This document shows positions 21,055-30,799 of a stretch of DNA of 64,000 nucleotides, one piece after another. Source of the DNA: Dyella flava (GTDB lineage: Bacteria; Pseudomonadota; Gammaproteobacteria; Xanthomonadales; Rhodanobacteraceae). A program made the position numbers and the translations under genes. The notes under the pieces were generated by a model, which made no database searches, had not been told where the DNA came from, and saw nothing but the letters and a program-made list of their open reading frames with translations. The stretch lies in assembly GCF_016904955.1 (NCBI RefSeq), contig NZ_JADIKE010000035.1, forward strand, positions 186,001 through 250,000. The letters run 5' to 3'. Numbering within the stretch: position 1 is the stretch's first letter; the number at the start of each line of letters is the position of its first letter.

Positions 21055-21989
21055 CAGCGCCAGCGCCCCAGCAGCTCCAGCAGCAACAAATCACCACGCA
21101 AGGGGCCGCGGAGGGCTTCACGCGTACGATTGGCCGCGTCATACCAGGCGCCCAGGCCCTCGATATCCAGCGCGCTGGAAAGCGGACCGGCCTCAGTGGC
21201 CGCCCGCGCGCGCATTTCGTCGGCCACTGCCTGGGCGGCAAACCAGAGCCGTTGTTCGGGCGCGTTGTCGAGCCAACGCTTTCCCATCGCCAGGGCATCG
21301 CCGCGCCCCGCGGCTAACGCAGCCAGATCCTTGCGGACCTCCTGCCGTTGCGCCAAGGCACCCTCTTCCGCCCAGATCCGCGCCAGCCCTGGATTGCCGG
21401 CCGCCGCGGTCAAAGCAGCCTGCGCATCACGCACGCCCACATCCTGCAGCCACGCCAATGACTCGTCCGGTGCCGGCAGCTGAAATTCGATGCGCTGGCA
21501 GCGGCTGCGGATGGTAGCCGGCATGCGCCACGGCTGATCGGCCAGCAGGATCAGCATGGTTTGCGAAGCCGGTTCTTCCAGGGTCTTGAGCAAGGCATTT
21601 GCGGCGGCGGTGTTCATCGCATCAGCCGGATCGATGCTGGCTACCTGCCAGCCACCAAACTGACTGGCCGTGGCAAGGCGCGCGGACAGCTCGCGAATCT
21701 GATCGACCACGATCTCCGAACGCTGCACACCATCCTTGCGCAGTCCATAGCTCAGCGACACATAGTCCGGATGCGTACCGGCATCAAACAACCGGCAACT
21801 GCGGCAGGTACCGCAAGCATCACCACCGTCCGGATGCTGGCACAGCAGGCCACGCACAAAGCGGCGCAGGAAATCACGCTTGCCGAGTCCCCGCGGACCA
21901 CACAACAACAGGGCATGCGGCAAGGCATCGCGCTGGCGGCGCGCCTGCAAGCGATGCCAATGTTCGGCGTGCCAGGACGGAATGCTCAT
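21054..21989 (-). CDS. holB: DNA polymerase III subunit delta prime
   Basis: Clamp-loader subunit of the replisome. The 311-aa AAA+ fold protein has a degenerate Walker A (CGPRGLGKRDF, lacking the Ser/Thr after Lys), the zinc-binding cysteines C-x8-CGTCRSC, and the sensor/arginine-finger region NALLKTLEEPA and TIRSRCQRIEF. The degenerate P-loop fits delta-prime, which does not hydrolyse ATP. It overlaps tmk by 4 nt. Confidence 0.94.
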   Translation of the reverse strand: MSIPSWHAEHWHRLQARRQRDALPHALLLCGPRGLGKRDFLRRFVRGLLCQHPDGGDACGTCRSCRLFDAGTHPDYVSLSYGLRKDGVQRSEIVVDQIRELSARLATASQFGGWQVASIDPADAMNTAAANALLKTLEEPASQTMLILLADQPWRMPATIRSRCQRIEFQLPAPDESLAWLQDVGVRDAQAALTAAAGNPGLARIWAEEGALAQRQEVRKDLAALAAGRGDALAMGKRWLDNAPEQRLWFAAQAVADEMRARAATEAGPLSSALDIEGLGAWYDAANRTREALRGPLRGDLLLLELLGRWR

Positions 21990-22621
21990 GCTGCCGTCTC
22001 GAACAGATCCGCGGTCGCCGCGATCGCAGCCTGCAGCACGTTATCGGCGGATTGGCTCGCGTCGATCACGCGAAAGCGCCGCGGCTCGGCCTCGGCGCGC
22101 GAGCGATAGGCTTCGCGTACGCGCTCGAAGAATGCATCCGCCTCTGCCTCAATGCGATCGGCCTCACCCCGGCCTGCCGCACGCGCACGGCCAGTCGCAA
22201 CAGGTAGATCGAGCAGCAAAGTCAGATCGGCCTTCAGCCCCGCGCATGCCCAACGTTCCAACTCGGCAATACGCTCTGCAGGCTGCCCACGGCCAGCACC
22301 TTGATAGGCATAGCTGGCGTCGACATAGCGATCACACAACACCCATTGCCCGGCATCCAGCGCGGGCAGGATGCGTTCACGCACCAGCTGCGCGCGCGCC
22401 GCAAACATCAACAGCAACTCACTTTCTGGGCTGATGTGGGGATGTGCCGGATCGAGCACGATCGAACGGATCGCTTCGCCCAATCCCGTGCCACCAGGCT
22501 CACGTACTTGCAGCAGGTTCACTCCCCGCTGCAACAAATGGTCGCGCAGACCAGCCAGCAAGGTGCTCTTGCCCGCACCCTCGCCCCCTTCCAGCGTGAT
22601 GAAGCGTCCGCGTTGATTCAT
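21986..22621 (-). CDS. tmk: Thymidylate kinase
   Basis: Phosphorylates dTMP to dTDP in the cytosol. The 211-aa protein has the P-loop EGGEGAGKSTL, the DR motif region VREPGGTGLGEAIR, the CDRYVDASYAYQGAGRG lid-side segment and LLLDLPVATG. I chose the ATG at 22621, which forms an ATGA overlap with the mltG stop; a TTG two codons earlier is less likely. It overlaps holB by 4 nt at its end. Confidence 0.95.
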   Translation of the reverse strand: MNQRGRFITLEGGEGAGKSTLLAGLRDHLLQRGVNLLQVREPGGTGLGEAIRSIVLDPAHPHISPESELLLMFAARAQLVRERILPALDAGQWVLCDRYVDASYAYQGAGRGQPAERIAELERWACAGLKADLTLLLDLPVATGRARAAGRGEADRIEAEADAFFERVREAYRSRAEAEPRRFRVIDASQSADNVLQAAIAATADLFETAA

Positions 22622-23658
22622 TGGCAATGCTTCAGTTGGTAACAGGCCACGTTCTTGTTCTGTTCTTCCAGAGTCGCGGCAAAAATGTGGGTGCCGTCGC
22701 CGCGAGCCACGAAATAGAGTGCATCACCCGGCGCCGGATGCAAGGCCGCCTCGATCGCCGGCTTGCCAGGCATGGCGATCGGCGTCGGTGGCAGACCCAG
22801 CCGTGTATACGTGTTGTAAGGCGTGTCGGTGGTCAGATCACTTTTGTGGATCGTGCCCGCATAACTGGAACCCATGCCATAGATCACGGTGGGATCGGTC
22901 TGCAGCAACATGTTCTTTTGCAAGCGCCGGGTAAACACACCTGCCACGCGCGCGCGCTCATCAGCGCGACCGGTTTCCTTCTCGATGATGGACGCCAGGA
23001 TCAGCGCATCGTAAGGCTTGCCAAGCGGCAGATCGGGATCACGCTGCGCCCAGAGTGCGGTCAGTGTCTTGCTCATGGCGTCGTGGGCGCGACGCAGCAC
23101 ATCCAGATCACTGTCGCCCTTCACGTAGGCATAGGTCTCCGGCAGGAATTGCCCTTCGGGCTTTTCATCAGGCGCCCCAATCTTCTTCATGATGGTGGCG
23201 TCATCGAGACCCACTGTGTCGTGCGTCAACTTGTCGGCCTTGGCCAGGGCTTGCAGCACATCGCGGAAAGTCCAGCCGTCGACGATGGTGACGTCACGCT
23301 GCAGCACTTTGCCCTGCGCCATGTTGGTTAGCAGTTGCTCCGGCGTGATACCGGGAACAATGGCGTATTCGCCGGCATGCAGCCGGCCGGCCACACGCAT
23401 CCGCTCGGCAAGCATGCGCCAGTAAAGCGGCGAGGAAGTACTCAAACCCTGCGCGCGCAGCTGATGCACGATGTCCTTGAAGCTGGTGCCACGCCCGATA
23501 TCAATGCTTTCGCCATTGGCACTGACATGCAGGGGCGTGGTGCCGAAATGATTGAAATCACGCCACAACCACACCGCCGTTGCGGCTACCGCCAGCATCA
23601 GGACCAGCAACAGAGGGCGCCATGACACCCGCCCGAGGTTTGCACCGCTTCGATTCAT
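22618..23658 (-). CDS. mltG: Endolytic murein transglycosylase MltG
   Basis: An inner-membrane YceG-family enzyme that cleaves nascent glycan strands and sets their length. The 346-aa protein has one N-terminal transmembrane helix (PLLLVLMLAVAATAVWLW), a LysM-like region and the catalytic Glu motif LASIIEKETG with the downstream DPTVIYG. I chose the start MNRSGANLG at 23658 (ATGA overlap with the pabC stop). It belongs to the conserved pabC-mltG-tmk-holB string. Confidence 0.94.
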   Translation of the reverse strand: MNRSGANLGRVSWRPLLLVLMLAVAATAVWLWRDFNHFGTTPLHVSANGESIDIGRGTSFKDIVHQLRAQGLSTSSPLYWRMLAERMRVAGRLHAGEYAIVPGITPEQLLTNMAQGKVLQRDVTIVDGWTFRDVLQALAKADKLTHDTVGLDDATIMKKIGAPDEKPEGQFLPETYAYVKGDSDLDVLRRAHDAMSKTLTALWAQRDPDLPLGKPYDALILASIIEKETGRADERARVAGVFTRRLQKNMLLQTDPTVIYGMGSSYAGTIHKSDLTTDTPYNTYTRLGLPPTPIAMPGKPAIEAALHPAPGDALYFVARGDGTHIFAATLEEQNKNVACYQLKHCQ

Positions 23659-24470
23659 GCCTGCTCCATCGGAAATCCGAGACCGCGCCAATACCGTTGC
23701 ATGGAGCGGGTCACCGGGCCGGGAGCGTACACGTTATCGCCCACCGCCTGAACTGGCAGAATGCCGCGAACGCTGGAGCTGAGGAAGAGCTCGGACGCCC
23801 GCAGGCACTCGGCCAGCGGCAAATCACCGATCTGGCAGTCGCCAAGCGCGTCGAGCACCGCGGCACGGGCCACGCCAGCGACGCCACAGCGATCGACCGC
23901 TGGCGTGATGGTCACACCGTCAACCACCGCAAACAGATTGGCGGCAGTCGCGGAAATGGCGTGACCATGCTGATCGCATACCAGCCCTTCAGCGATCAAC
24001 GGATCGTTCCACTCAGCGCGCGCCAGCACCTGTTCCAGCCGGTTCAAATGCTTGATGCCAGCCAGCAAGGGTTGCTCAGCAAGCGTGGTCGCACACCGGT
24101 GCATGCGAATGCCATCGCGGTAGATCGCCGCAGACAAGGCCGGCATGGGAAACGCCGCGACAATGCGCGTGGTGTCGCTGACCGCAGGCAAGGCATAACC
24201 ACGCTCGCCAATCCCGCGCGTCAGCGTGATGCGCAACACTGCGTCCGACAGCCCTTCGCTGACTTGCAGCGCTTCTTGCCAAAGTTGCTGTGGATCCGGT
24301 GCGGGCATTTGCAGACGCTCGCAACCAAGCAGCAGGCGTTGCATATGCCTGTTCCAGAGCGGCGCATGCATACCGATCAGGCGGATGGTTTCAAACAGGC
24401 CGTCACCGTAGCTCAGCCCCCGATCCAGGGCCGACACGCTATCTCGCGGCTGGCCGTTGACCAGCATCAT
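23655..24470 (-). CDS. pabC: Aminodeoxychorismate lyase
   Basis: PLP enzyme of fold type IV that converts 4-amino-4-deoxychorismate to p-aminobenzoate and pyruvate for folate synthesis. The 271-aa protein shows DRGLSYGDGLFETIR, the PLP lysine in AGIKHLNRLEQVLAR, and the family motif SATAANLFAV in place of the branched-chain aminotransferase equivalent. It overlaps pabB (TGATG) and mltG (ATGA), so translation is probably coupled. Confidence 0.94.
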   Translation of the reverse strand: MMLVNGQPRDSVSALDRGLSYGDGLFETIRLIGMHAPLWNRHMQRLLLGCERLQMPAPDPQQLWQEALQVSEGLSDAVLRITLTRGIGERGYALPAVSDTTRIVAAFPMPALSAAIYRDGIRMHRCATTLAEQPLLAGIKHLNRLEQVLARAEWNDPLIAEGLVCDQHGHAISATAANLFAVVDGVTITPAVDRCGVAGVARAAVLDALGDCQIGDLPLAECLRASELFLSSSVRGILPVQAVGDNVYAPGPVTRSMQRYWRGLGFPMEQA

Positions 24471-25819
24471 CAGCCGGCCACACCCAGCGCGCGCAACATG
24501 CCGCGCGCCTTGGCACGCGTTTCATCCAGCTCCCTGGAGGCAATGGAGTCGGCCACGATACCCGCGCCGGCGCGCAGGCTTACGTCACGCCCATGCAAGG
24601 TCAGCGTGCGGATCAGGATGTTCAAGTCCAGATCGCCATTGCGGTCGAGATAACCCAGCGCGCCCGTGTACGCACCGCGCGGCGCGTCTTCCAGCGCTGC
24701 AATGATTTCCATGCAGCGTACTTTGGGGCAACCGGTGATGGTGCCGCCCGGAAACGTCGCGGCGATCACCTGTCCCGGCGTCACGCCATCGCGCAAACGG
24801 CCACGCACATTCGAAACGATGTGATGCACGTGGGCGTAACTCTCCACCACCATCAGCTCATTCACTTCGACCGTACCGGGCCGGCAAACGCGACCTAGAT
24901 CGTTACGCTCCAGATCAATCAGCATGACATGCTCGGCGCGTTCTTTCGGGTGCGCCGTCAGCTCACGAATGCGGGCTAGATCATCATCCCCTGCAACACG
25001 CGGCCGCGTACCGGCAATCGGCCGGGTTTGCGCGATACCACGACGCACTTCAACCAGGCGCTCGGGCGAGGAACTGACGACAGCCCAGTCCTTTTGCTGC
25101 AACAAACCGGCAAACGGTGCAGGATTGGCGCGCCGCAGGGCGGCGTAAAGACTTACTGCATGAGGGGCTTCGGCGAAGCGTGCATGCCATGCACGCGACA
25201 AGTTTGCCTGGAACAGATCGCCTGCATGCAGGTGTTCATGGATCCGCTCAACACCATCCAGGAACAGCAACGGCGGGTCTTCTTCAATGGCATCGGGCGT
25301 CGCAAGCGGCGGAATGACCGGGGCGACATCGAGATCTGCCGTCATCGCATCCAGCAGTGCCTCCTGCCCCGCCTCAGCAACGAGGATGGTGCGCTCACGC
25401 AAGTGATCCACAATGATGGCCGCCGGGCAACGTATCGCCTGAGCTACCGGAAGATAGTCCGAGTAGCGCAAGCGCAGCGTCGGCTCGATCTGCGCAGCCA
25501 GCTCGTAAGCAAGCAGCAGCACCCAACCGCCGTGGAACGGCAATCCATCATCGATGCCGTACGGCAAGCGCTCGGCGCGCCAGGCCGCATCAAGCGCATC
25601 AAGAAAGCGTCCGGGATGCACCTGACCTTCGGCATCACGTACATGACCATCCGCAGCCAGCGTCAGCGTGGCCTGCGGAAAGGCAAACAGGATGTCGTAG
25701 CGTGCATGTGCGCTGCCCCGTGTCACGCTTTCCAGCAAAGCAGGATAGCGTTCCGGAAATGCAGCGGCCGGCGCGAGCAGATCGCGCCGGCCGGCAAAGG
25801 TACGATGGATCGCGGCCAC
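24470..25819 (-). CDS. pabB: Aminodeoxychorismate synthase component I
   Basis: Chorismate-binding enzyme that adds ammonia to give 4-amino-4-deoxychorismate, feeding PabC next door. The 449-aa protein has the C-terminal catalytic domain with SSPERLVEV, PIAGTRPR, KERAEHVMLIDLERND, GGTITGCPK and a final GAGIVADS. In E. coli PabB the corresponding motif is PIKGT with a nucleophilic Lys; here it is Ala, as in TrpE-type enzymes. The pab context and the absence of trpG/trpD neighbours favour PabB. It begins directly after the fabF stop. Confidence 0.88.
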   Translation of the reverse strand: MAAIHRTFAGRRDLLAPAAAFPERYPALLESVTRGSAHARYDILFAFPQATLTLAADGHVRDAEGQVHPGRFLDALDAAWRAERLPYGIDDGLPFHGGWVLLLAYELAAQIEPTLRLRYSDYLPVAQAIRCPAAIIVDHLRERTILVAEAGQEALLDAMTADLDVAPVIPPLATPDAIEEDPPLLFLDGVERIHEHLHAGDLFQANLSRAWHARFAEAPHAVSLYAALRRANPAPFAGLLQQKDWAVVSSSPERLVEVRRGIAQTRPIAGTRPRVAGDDDLARIRELTAHPKERAEHVMLIDLERNDLGRVCRPGTVEVNELMVVESYAHVHHIVSNVRGRLRDGVTPGQVIAATFPGGTITGCPKVRCMEIIAALEDAPRGAYTGALGYLDRNGDLDLNILIRTLTLHGRDVSLRAGAGIVADSIASRELDETRAKARGMLRALGVAG

Positions 25820-27058
25820 TTAGATGCGACGGAAAACAAGCGTACCGTTGGTGCCACCGAAGCCGAACGAGTTGGAAATGGCGATGTCGACCTTCGCCTC
25901 GCGCGCTGTGTGCGGCACGAAGTCGAGATCGCAGCCTTCGCCCGGCTCATCCAGGTTGACCGTAGGCGGCAGCACCTGATCACGCAGCGCAAGGATGCTG
26001 AAGATCGCTTCCACACCGCCGGCGGCGCCAAGCAGGTGGCCGGTGACAGACTTGGTCGAACTCATCGCCAGTTTGTAGGCGTGATCGCCAAACACACGCT
26101 TGGCAGCCATCACTTCGCCGAGGTCACCCAGCGGCGTGGAGGTGCCGTGCGCATTGATGTACTGCACCTGCGACGGATCGATGCCGCCATCCTTCAACGC
26201 ACTTTCCATGCAGCGCGCCGCACCTTCGCCACCCTCGCTGGGTGCGGTGATGTGGTACGCATCGCCGCTCATGCCAAAACCCACCAGCTCAGCATAGATC
26301 TTCGCGCCACGCGCCTTGGCGTGCTCGTATTCCTCCAGCACCACGACACCGGCACCGTCGGACAACACGAAGCCATCGCGATCCTTGTCCCACGGACGGC
26401 TGGCCTTGGCCGGTTCATCGTTGCGGGTGGACATGGCCTTGGCCGAGCAGAAACCCGCCATCGCGGTACCGGTGGTGGCGAACTCGGCGCCACCGGCCAC
26501 CATCACGTCGGCATCGCCGTACTGGATCATGCGCGCAGCCAGGCCGATGTTGTGCGCGCCCGTGGTGCAGGCGGTGACGCAGGCAATGTTCGGACCTTTC
26601 AGGCCGTACATGATCGACAGGTGGCCCGAGACCATGTTGATGATCGAACTGGGCACGAAGAACGGCGATACGCGGCGCGGTCCCTTGTCGTGCAGCTCGA
26701 TCGAGGTGTGCTCGATGGTGTGCAGGCCACCGATGCCGGCGGCCACGGCCACGCCGATGCGCGGGGCGTTCTGTTCGGTCACTTCCAGGCCGGAATCGCG
26801 CAAGGCCTGAGTGCCGGCGGCAACACCGTAGTGGATGAACGGATCCATCTTCTTGATTTCTTTCGGGGCAATCCATTGCGCCGGATCAAAGTCACGGACC
26901 TGACCGGCGATGCGCGTGGCATACGCGGTGGCGTCGAAATGCGTCACGGGACCGATGCCACTGACGCCCTTGAGGATGTTGTCCCAGGCGGTGGCGACGT
27001 CGTTGCCAACCGGCGAGATGATTCCCATGCCGGTCACTACCACTCGTCTCTTGCTCAT
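25820..27058 (-). CDS. fabF: 3-oxoacyl-ACP synthase II (KAS II)
   Basis: Elongates acyl-ACP with malonyl-ACP in fatty-acid synthesis. The 412-aa thiolase-fold protein has the catalytic Cys in [10 protein letters not shown], the two His in [11 protein letters not shown] and [10 protein letters not shown], and the conserved Lys in STKSVTGH. Length is typical. It follows acpP after a 199-nt gap that holds an intrinsic terminator, so its level can be set apart from acpP. pabB follows with no gap. Confidence 0.96.
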   Translation of the reverse strand: MSKRRVVVTGMGIISPVGNDVATAWDNILKGVSGIGPVTHFDATAYATRIAGQVRDFDPAQWIAPKEIKKMDPFIHYGVAAGTQALRDSGLEVTEQNAPRIGVAVAAGIGGLHTIEHTSIELHDKGPRRVSPFFVPSSIINMVSGHLSIMYGLKGPNIACVTACTTGAHNIGLAARMIQYGDADVMVAGGAEFATTGTAMAGFCSAKAMSTRNDEPAKASRPWDKDRDGFVLSDGAGVVVLEEYEHAKARGAKIYAELVGFGMSGDAYHITAPSEGGEGAARCMESALKDGGIDPSQVQYINAHGTSTPLGDLGEVMAAKRVFGDHAYKLAMSSTKSVTGHLLGAAGGVEAIFSILALRDQVLPPTVNLDEPGEGCDLDFVPHTAREAKVDIAISNSFGFGGTNGTLVFRRI

Positions 27059-27171
27059 GGATCAAAATTCCTTACTGGTTCGGAGGATCGGCCTGCCAGG
27101 CGTCACCTGCCGCAAATTGCGATGCGCGCCGATCCCGTACACCATACGTGGTCGGACGTTACACCTTGCAG

Positions 27172-27199
27172 AAACGAAAACTGCGCCTAGATGGCGCAG
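27172..27199 (-). terminator. Intrinsic terminator between acpP and fabF
   Basis: On the minus strand a perfect 7-bp stem (CTGCGCC/GGCGCAG) with a 5-nt loop is followed by TTTTCGTTTC. It lies about 60 nt after the acpP stop and about 115 nt before fabF. It probably makes most acpP transcripts end here, giving ACP its high abundance relative to fabF. Confidence 0.7.
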
Positions 27200-27257
27200 C
27201 TTCCGGTGTCGCTAAGCAGTGCATGGGACGCTGGAGGCGCCGCCGCGGCACCACGGA

Positions 27258-27497
27258 TCATTGCTTGGTGTGGGCCTTGATGTAGTCCACGGCCTGCTGC
27301 ACGGTAGTGATCTTTTCGGCTTCTTCATCCGGAATTTCGGTTTCGAATTCCTCTTCGAGAGCCATCACCAGCTCGACCGTGTCCAGCGAATCCGCGCCCA
27401 GATCGTCCACGAACGAAGCGTTCGCCGTAACTTCATCTTCCTTCACGCCCAGCTGCTCGACGACGATTTTCTTGACGCGTTCTTCGATGGTGCTCAT
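27258..27497 (-). CDS. acpP: Acyl carrier protein
   Basis: Carries acyl chains on a phosphopantetheine arm. The 79-aa acidic protein begins [18 protein letters not shown] and has the attachment serine in [18 protein letters not shown]. The ATG at 27497 has a GGGAGG 10 nt upstream. The 288-nt gap up to fabG probably holds its promoter; a TACAAT hexamer is visible at 27562-27567 on the minus strand, without a clear -35. Confidence 0.97.
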   Translation of the reverse strand: MSTIEERVKKIVVEQLGVKEDEVTANASFVDDLGADSLDTVELVMALEEEFETEIPDEEAEKITTVQQAVDYIKAHTKQ

Positions 27498-27785
27498 GTT
27501 GCCTATACCTCCCAAGGGGTGTGTCTGTGTTGCCGAGATTTTCACCGGCAAATTCTGCGGCATTGTAGTGGCTAAGCCGCGAGGCCGCCACCTGCCAGGA
27601 ATTAACAGTCGAAACGGTACCCGCACCGACGCGAAAGCGCGGATTGTCGCCTAAAACGGGCGCCGTGACGACTCCTTGTCTCAAACAGCCCGTGATGGCG
27701 CCGGTGAGTTCAAACGATGCGGGTGGTTATATCCCGCCTCCCGCCCCAGCTTGCGCCGGTCAGGGCCTTTTCAAGTCCGCCCCGC

Positions 27786-28526
27786 TCAGGGCATGTACAT
27801 GCCGCCATTCACATGCAGGGTCTCACCCGTGATGTAAGCGGCCGCCGGTGATGCAAGGAAGCCCACGGCCTTGGCAATGTCAGCGGCCTCACCCAGGCGG
27901 CCCAGTGCGATCTGGCCCAGCAGGGCCTGCTTGGACTCCTCAGGCAGGCCACGCGTCATATCGGTATCGATAAAGCCCGGGGCAACCACGTTGACCGTGA
28001 TGCCGCGTGAACCGATCTCGCGCGCCAGCGATTTGGAAAACGCGATGATGCCGGCCTTGGCTGCCGCATAGTTGGCCTGGCCCGGATTGCCGGTCAGCCC
28101 GATCACCGAGGCAATGGAGATGATGCGCCCCTTGCGCGCTTTCATCATGCCGCGCATCACCGCCTTGGAGGTGCGATAAACCGAGGTGAGATTGGTATCC
28201 AGGATCACCTGCCAATCTTCATCGCGCATGCGCATCAGCAACTGGTCGCGGGTGATGCCGGCGTTGTTGACCAGGATCGACACCGGACCGAATTGCTTGG
28301 CGATGTCATCGATCAGTGCCTCCACCGCCCCGGCGTCGGTCACATTGAGTACACGCCCATGACCGCCGCGCGCGGCGAGGCGCTCGCCAATCGCGGCGGC
28401 ACCCGCTTCACTGGTGGCCGTGCCGATGACCGTGGCGCCCATGGCGGCCAGTTCATCGGCAATGGCTGCGCCAATACCACGACTGGCACCGGTAACCAGC
28501 GCAATTTCGCCTTGCAATGTGCTCAT
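27786..28526 (-). CDS. fabG: 3-oxoacyl-ACP reductase
   Basis: NADPH-dependent SDR enzyme of fatty-acid elongation. The 246-aa protein has the cofactor motif VTGASRGIGAAIA, NNAG, and the catalytic Ser-Tyr-Lys set (SIASVIGL...YAAAKAG). The C-terminal GETLHVNGGMYM is typical of FabG. I chose MSTLQGEIALVTGA at 28526; the longer open frame adds non-conserved residues running into fabD. It lies 34 nt after fabD. Confidence 0.96.
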   Translation of the reverse strand: MSTLQGEIALVTGASRGIGAAIADELAAMGATVIGTATSEAGAAAIGERLAARGGHGRVLNVTDAGAVEALIDDIAKQFGPVSILVNNAGITRDQLLMRMRDEDWQVILDTNLTSVYRTSKAVMRGMMKARKGRIISIASVIGLTGNPGQANYAAAKAGIIAFSKSLAREIGSRGITVNVVAPGFIDTDMTRGLPEESKQALLGQIALGRLGEAADIAKAVGFLASPAAAYITGETLHVNGGMYMP

Positions 28527-28560
28527 CCTTCGATGTCCTTGATCAGTGATCGAACTGACT

Positions 28561-29505
28561 TCATGAAGCCCATTCACTATGCGCGGCATCCAGATCAGCC
28601 GGCGTACCGATGGCACGCGCCTCGACGCTCTTGTCGATACGCTTGATCAAACCCGCCAGCACCTTGCCCGGGCCGCATTCGGCCATGCGCGTCGCGCCGC
28701 CGGCAACCAACGCCTGTACGCACTCGGTCCAGCGCACCGGCAGATACAGCTGACGTTGCAGTGCTCCGCGAATGTCGTCCAGCGACGCATAGATGCGTGC
28801 CTCGGCGTTCTGCACCACAGGAATAACCGGCAACTGCCAGTTGATCGATGCCATGCGTTCGCCCAGTTTGTCGGCCGCGTCGCGCATCAACGCGCTGTGC
28901 GAGGGCACTGACACCGCCAGCTTCACGGCCTTCTTTACGCCCAGCTCGGCAAGACGGGCCAGTGCGCGATCCACCGCTTCGGCGTGACCGGCAATCACCA
29001 GTTGCCCCTGGGAATTGAAGTTGGCGGGCGCAACCACCTGCCCTTGCGCAACTTCCGCGCAGACGTCGGCGATCTGCTGATCGTCACCACCGAGAATCGC
29101 CGCCATCGCACCGACGCCGGCCGGTACCGCAGCCTGCATCAGACGGCCGCGCTCGGCCACCAGGGCCGCCGCGTCATGCAGCGACAAAGCACCCGCGCAA
29201 ACCAGCGCACTGTATTCACCCAGGCTATGCCCTGACAGTTGCGCAGGTTGCGCACCGCCGAGCTTCTGCCAGACGCGCCACACCGCCACACTCGCTGCCA
29301 GCAAGGCAGGCTGCGTGTTTTCGGTGCGATTGAGCTGGTCCTCCGGGCCCTGCTGGCTCAATGTCCACAGGTCGATACCCGCCCCTTGCGAGGCTTCGTC
29401 AAAGGTAGCTTTCACGTCGCCATGGGCAGCGGCCAAATCGGCAAGCATGCCGACCGATTGCGAACCCTGGCCGGGAAAAACAAAAGCAAGCGAAGCGGAA
29501 CGCAT
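28561..29505 (-). CDS. fabD: Malonyl-CoA:ACP transacylase
   Basis: Transfers malonyl groups to ACP. The 314-aa protein has FVFPGQGSQSVGM at the N-terminus, the nucleophile in SGHSLGEYSALV, and the catalytic His in SVPSHSALM. I chose the start MRSASLAFVFPG at 29505; upstream in-frame residues run into the intergenic terminator. No strong Shine-Dalgarno sequence is visible at this start. Confidence 0.95.
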   Translation of the reverse strand: MRSASLAFVFPGQGSQSVGMLADLAAAHGDVKATFDEASQGAGIDLWTLSQQGPEDQLNRTENTQPALLAASVAVWRVWQKLGGAQPAQLSGHSLGEYSALVCAGALSLHDAAALVAERGRLMQAAVPAGVGAMAAILGGDDQQIADVCAEVAQGQVVAPANFNSQGQLVIAGHAEAVDRALARLAELGVKKAVKLAVSVPSHSALMRDAADKLGERMASINWQLPVIPVVQNAEARIYASLDDIRGALQRQLYLPVRWTECVQALVAGGATRMAECGPGKVLAGLIKRIDKSVEARAIGTPADLDAAHSEWAS

Positions 29506-29589
29506 AGGGAATGGCTGTCCCTCAAAATGAAAAGCGTAATGGTGCCAGCATCGGCGCGCATACGCAGCCGTATTCGTGGCTTGCACATG

Positions 29590-29618
29590 AAAACGCCCTG
29601 CCCGAAGCGGACAGGGCG
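29590..29618 (-). terminator. Intrinsic terminator between fabH and fabD
   Basis: A CGCCCTG/CAGGGCG stem (29594-29600 and 29612-29618), extendable inward by three pairs, is followed on the minus strand by TTTTCATG. It separates fabH from fabDG, so fabD may also have its own promoter in this 196-nt gap. Confidence 0.65.
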
Positions 29619-29701
29619 CACTCTTTCAGGCTGCGGAAATGGTCACGGCACCAGGCACAAACGAAGCCGTAACCATCTATTCATGCGCCGTGATCAACGG
29701 A

Positions 29702-30676
29702 TCAATAGCGCAGCAATGCCGAAGCCCAGGTGAAACCGCCGCCGAAAGCTTCCAGCAGCAGATTCTGGCCACGCTTCACCTTGCCGGAGCGCACGGCATA
29801 GTCGAGCGCCAGCGGTACGGAACCGGCCGAGGTGTTGGCGTGCTTGTCGACGGTCACGATCACCTGGTCCATCGACATGTTCAGGCGTTTTGCAGTGGCC
29901 TCGATGATGCGCAGATTGGCCTGATGCGGGATCAGCCAGTCGAGCTGCGACGCCTGCATGCCGGCTGCGGCGAGCGTTTCCTCGACCAGCGAATCCAGCG
30001 TCTTCACCGCTACCTTGAATACCTCACGGCCAGACATGCGAATCCGCACACCGTGGTTGGGTTCGTCCTTGAAGCCGACAGAAACACCAACCGGGTTGTA
30101 CAGCAGTTCCTTATGACCGCCATCGGCATGCAGGCAAGTAGCGTAAATGCCCGGCTCCCTGGATGCCTCCAATACCACGGCGCCAGCACCGTCACCGAAC
30201 AGCACGGCGGTCTCGCGCTCTTCCCAGTTGATCATGCGGGTCAAGGTTTCAGCGCCCATCACCAACACTTTCTTCGACTGGCCGCTGCGAATGAACTTGT
30301 CGGCCACGCCCAGCGCATACACGAAGCCCGAGCAGGCGGCGTTGACATCGAACGCAGCGCAACCGTTCGCACCAAGACGATGCTGCACAAGGCAGGCGGT
30401 CGACGGAAAAATGATATCGGGCGTGGTGGTGCCCAGGATGATCAGGTCCAGCTCCGACGCCTTGACCCCGGCTGCATCGAGCGCGCGCTGCGCGGCCAGC
30501 GTGGACAGGTCGCCCGTGGTCTCGCCTTCGGCCGCGACATGGCGTTGACGAATGCCGGTACGTTCGCGTATCCACTCGTCGCTGGTATCGACGAACTTTT
30601 CAAGATCGGCATTGGTCAGGACGCGCTCTGGCAGTGCGCTGCCAGTGGCGAGGATGCGGGAGTAGATCTGAGCCAT
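29702..30676 (-). CDS. fabH: 3-oxoacyl-ACP synthase III (KAS III)
   Basis: Starts fatty-acid synthesis by condensing acyl-CoA with malonyl-ACP. The 324-aa protein has the catalytic Cys in DVNAACSGFVYAL, His in WLIPHQANLRI and Asn in DKHANTSAG, plus the C-terminal GGGFTWASALLRY. I chose MAQIYSRILATG at 30676; the open frame to 30778 adds unconserved residues. plsX, usually found between rpmF and fabH, is not here. Confidence 0.96.
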   Translation of the reverse strand: MAQIYSRILATGSALPERVLTNADLEKFVDTSDEWIRERTGIRQRHVAAEGETTGDLSTLAAQRALDAAGVKASELDLIILGTTTPDIIFPSTACLVQHRLGANGCAAFDVNAACSGFVYALGVADKFIRSGQSKKVLVMGAETLTRMINWEERETAVLFGDGAGAVVLEASREPGIYATCLHADGGHKELLYNPVGVSVGFKDEPNHGVRIRMSGREVFKVAVKTLDSLVEETLAAAGMQASQLDWLIPHQANLRIIEATAKRLNMSMDQVIVTVDKHANTSAGSVPLALDYAVRSGKVKRGQNLLLEAFGGGFTWASALLRY

Positions 30677-30776
30677 TGAATATCCATCAGCAAGCGGAAG
30701 GTGCCCTGCCCCCATCCGCCGCGCGGGTGACATCGACACCAAGACCGCAACGTTACGTTGCCAGACACCGGAACGC

Positions 30777-30799
30777 AAAGCGGCGCGTCACCGCGCCGC
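30777..30799 (-). terminator. GC-rich hairpin between rpmF and fabH
   Basis: A perfect 8-bp GCGGCGCG/CGCGCCGC stem with a 4-nt loop (30780-30799) is followed by only TTTGCG on the minus strand. It is a weak terminator or attenuator in the 167-nt rpmF-fabH gap. A smaller AGCCT/AGGCT hairpin lies closer to rpmF. Confidence 0.35.

Noticed and set aside
25028..27190. Plus-strand open frame of 720 codons over pabB and fabF
   Set aside because: It runs antisense to two recognised genes with clear catalytic motifs and encodes low-complexity Arg/His-rich sequence typical of GC-rich shadow frames.
27498..27785. Additional small gene in the fabG-acpP gap
   Set aside because: Open frames there are extensions of acpP without conserved residues; the gap is better explained as the acpP promoter region.
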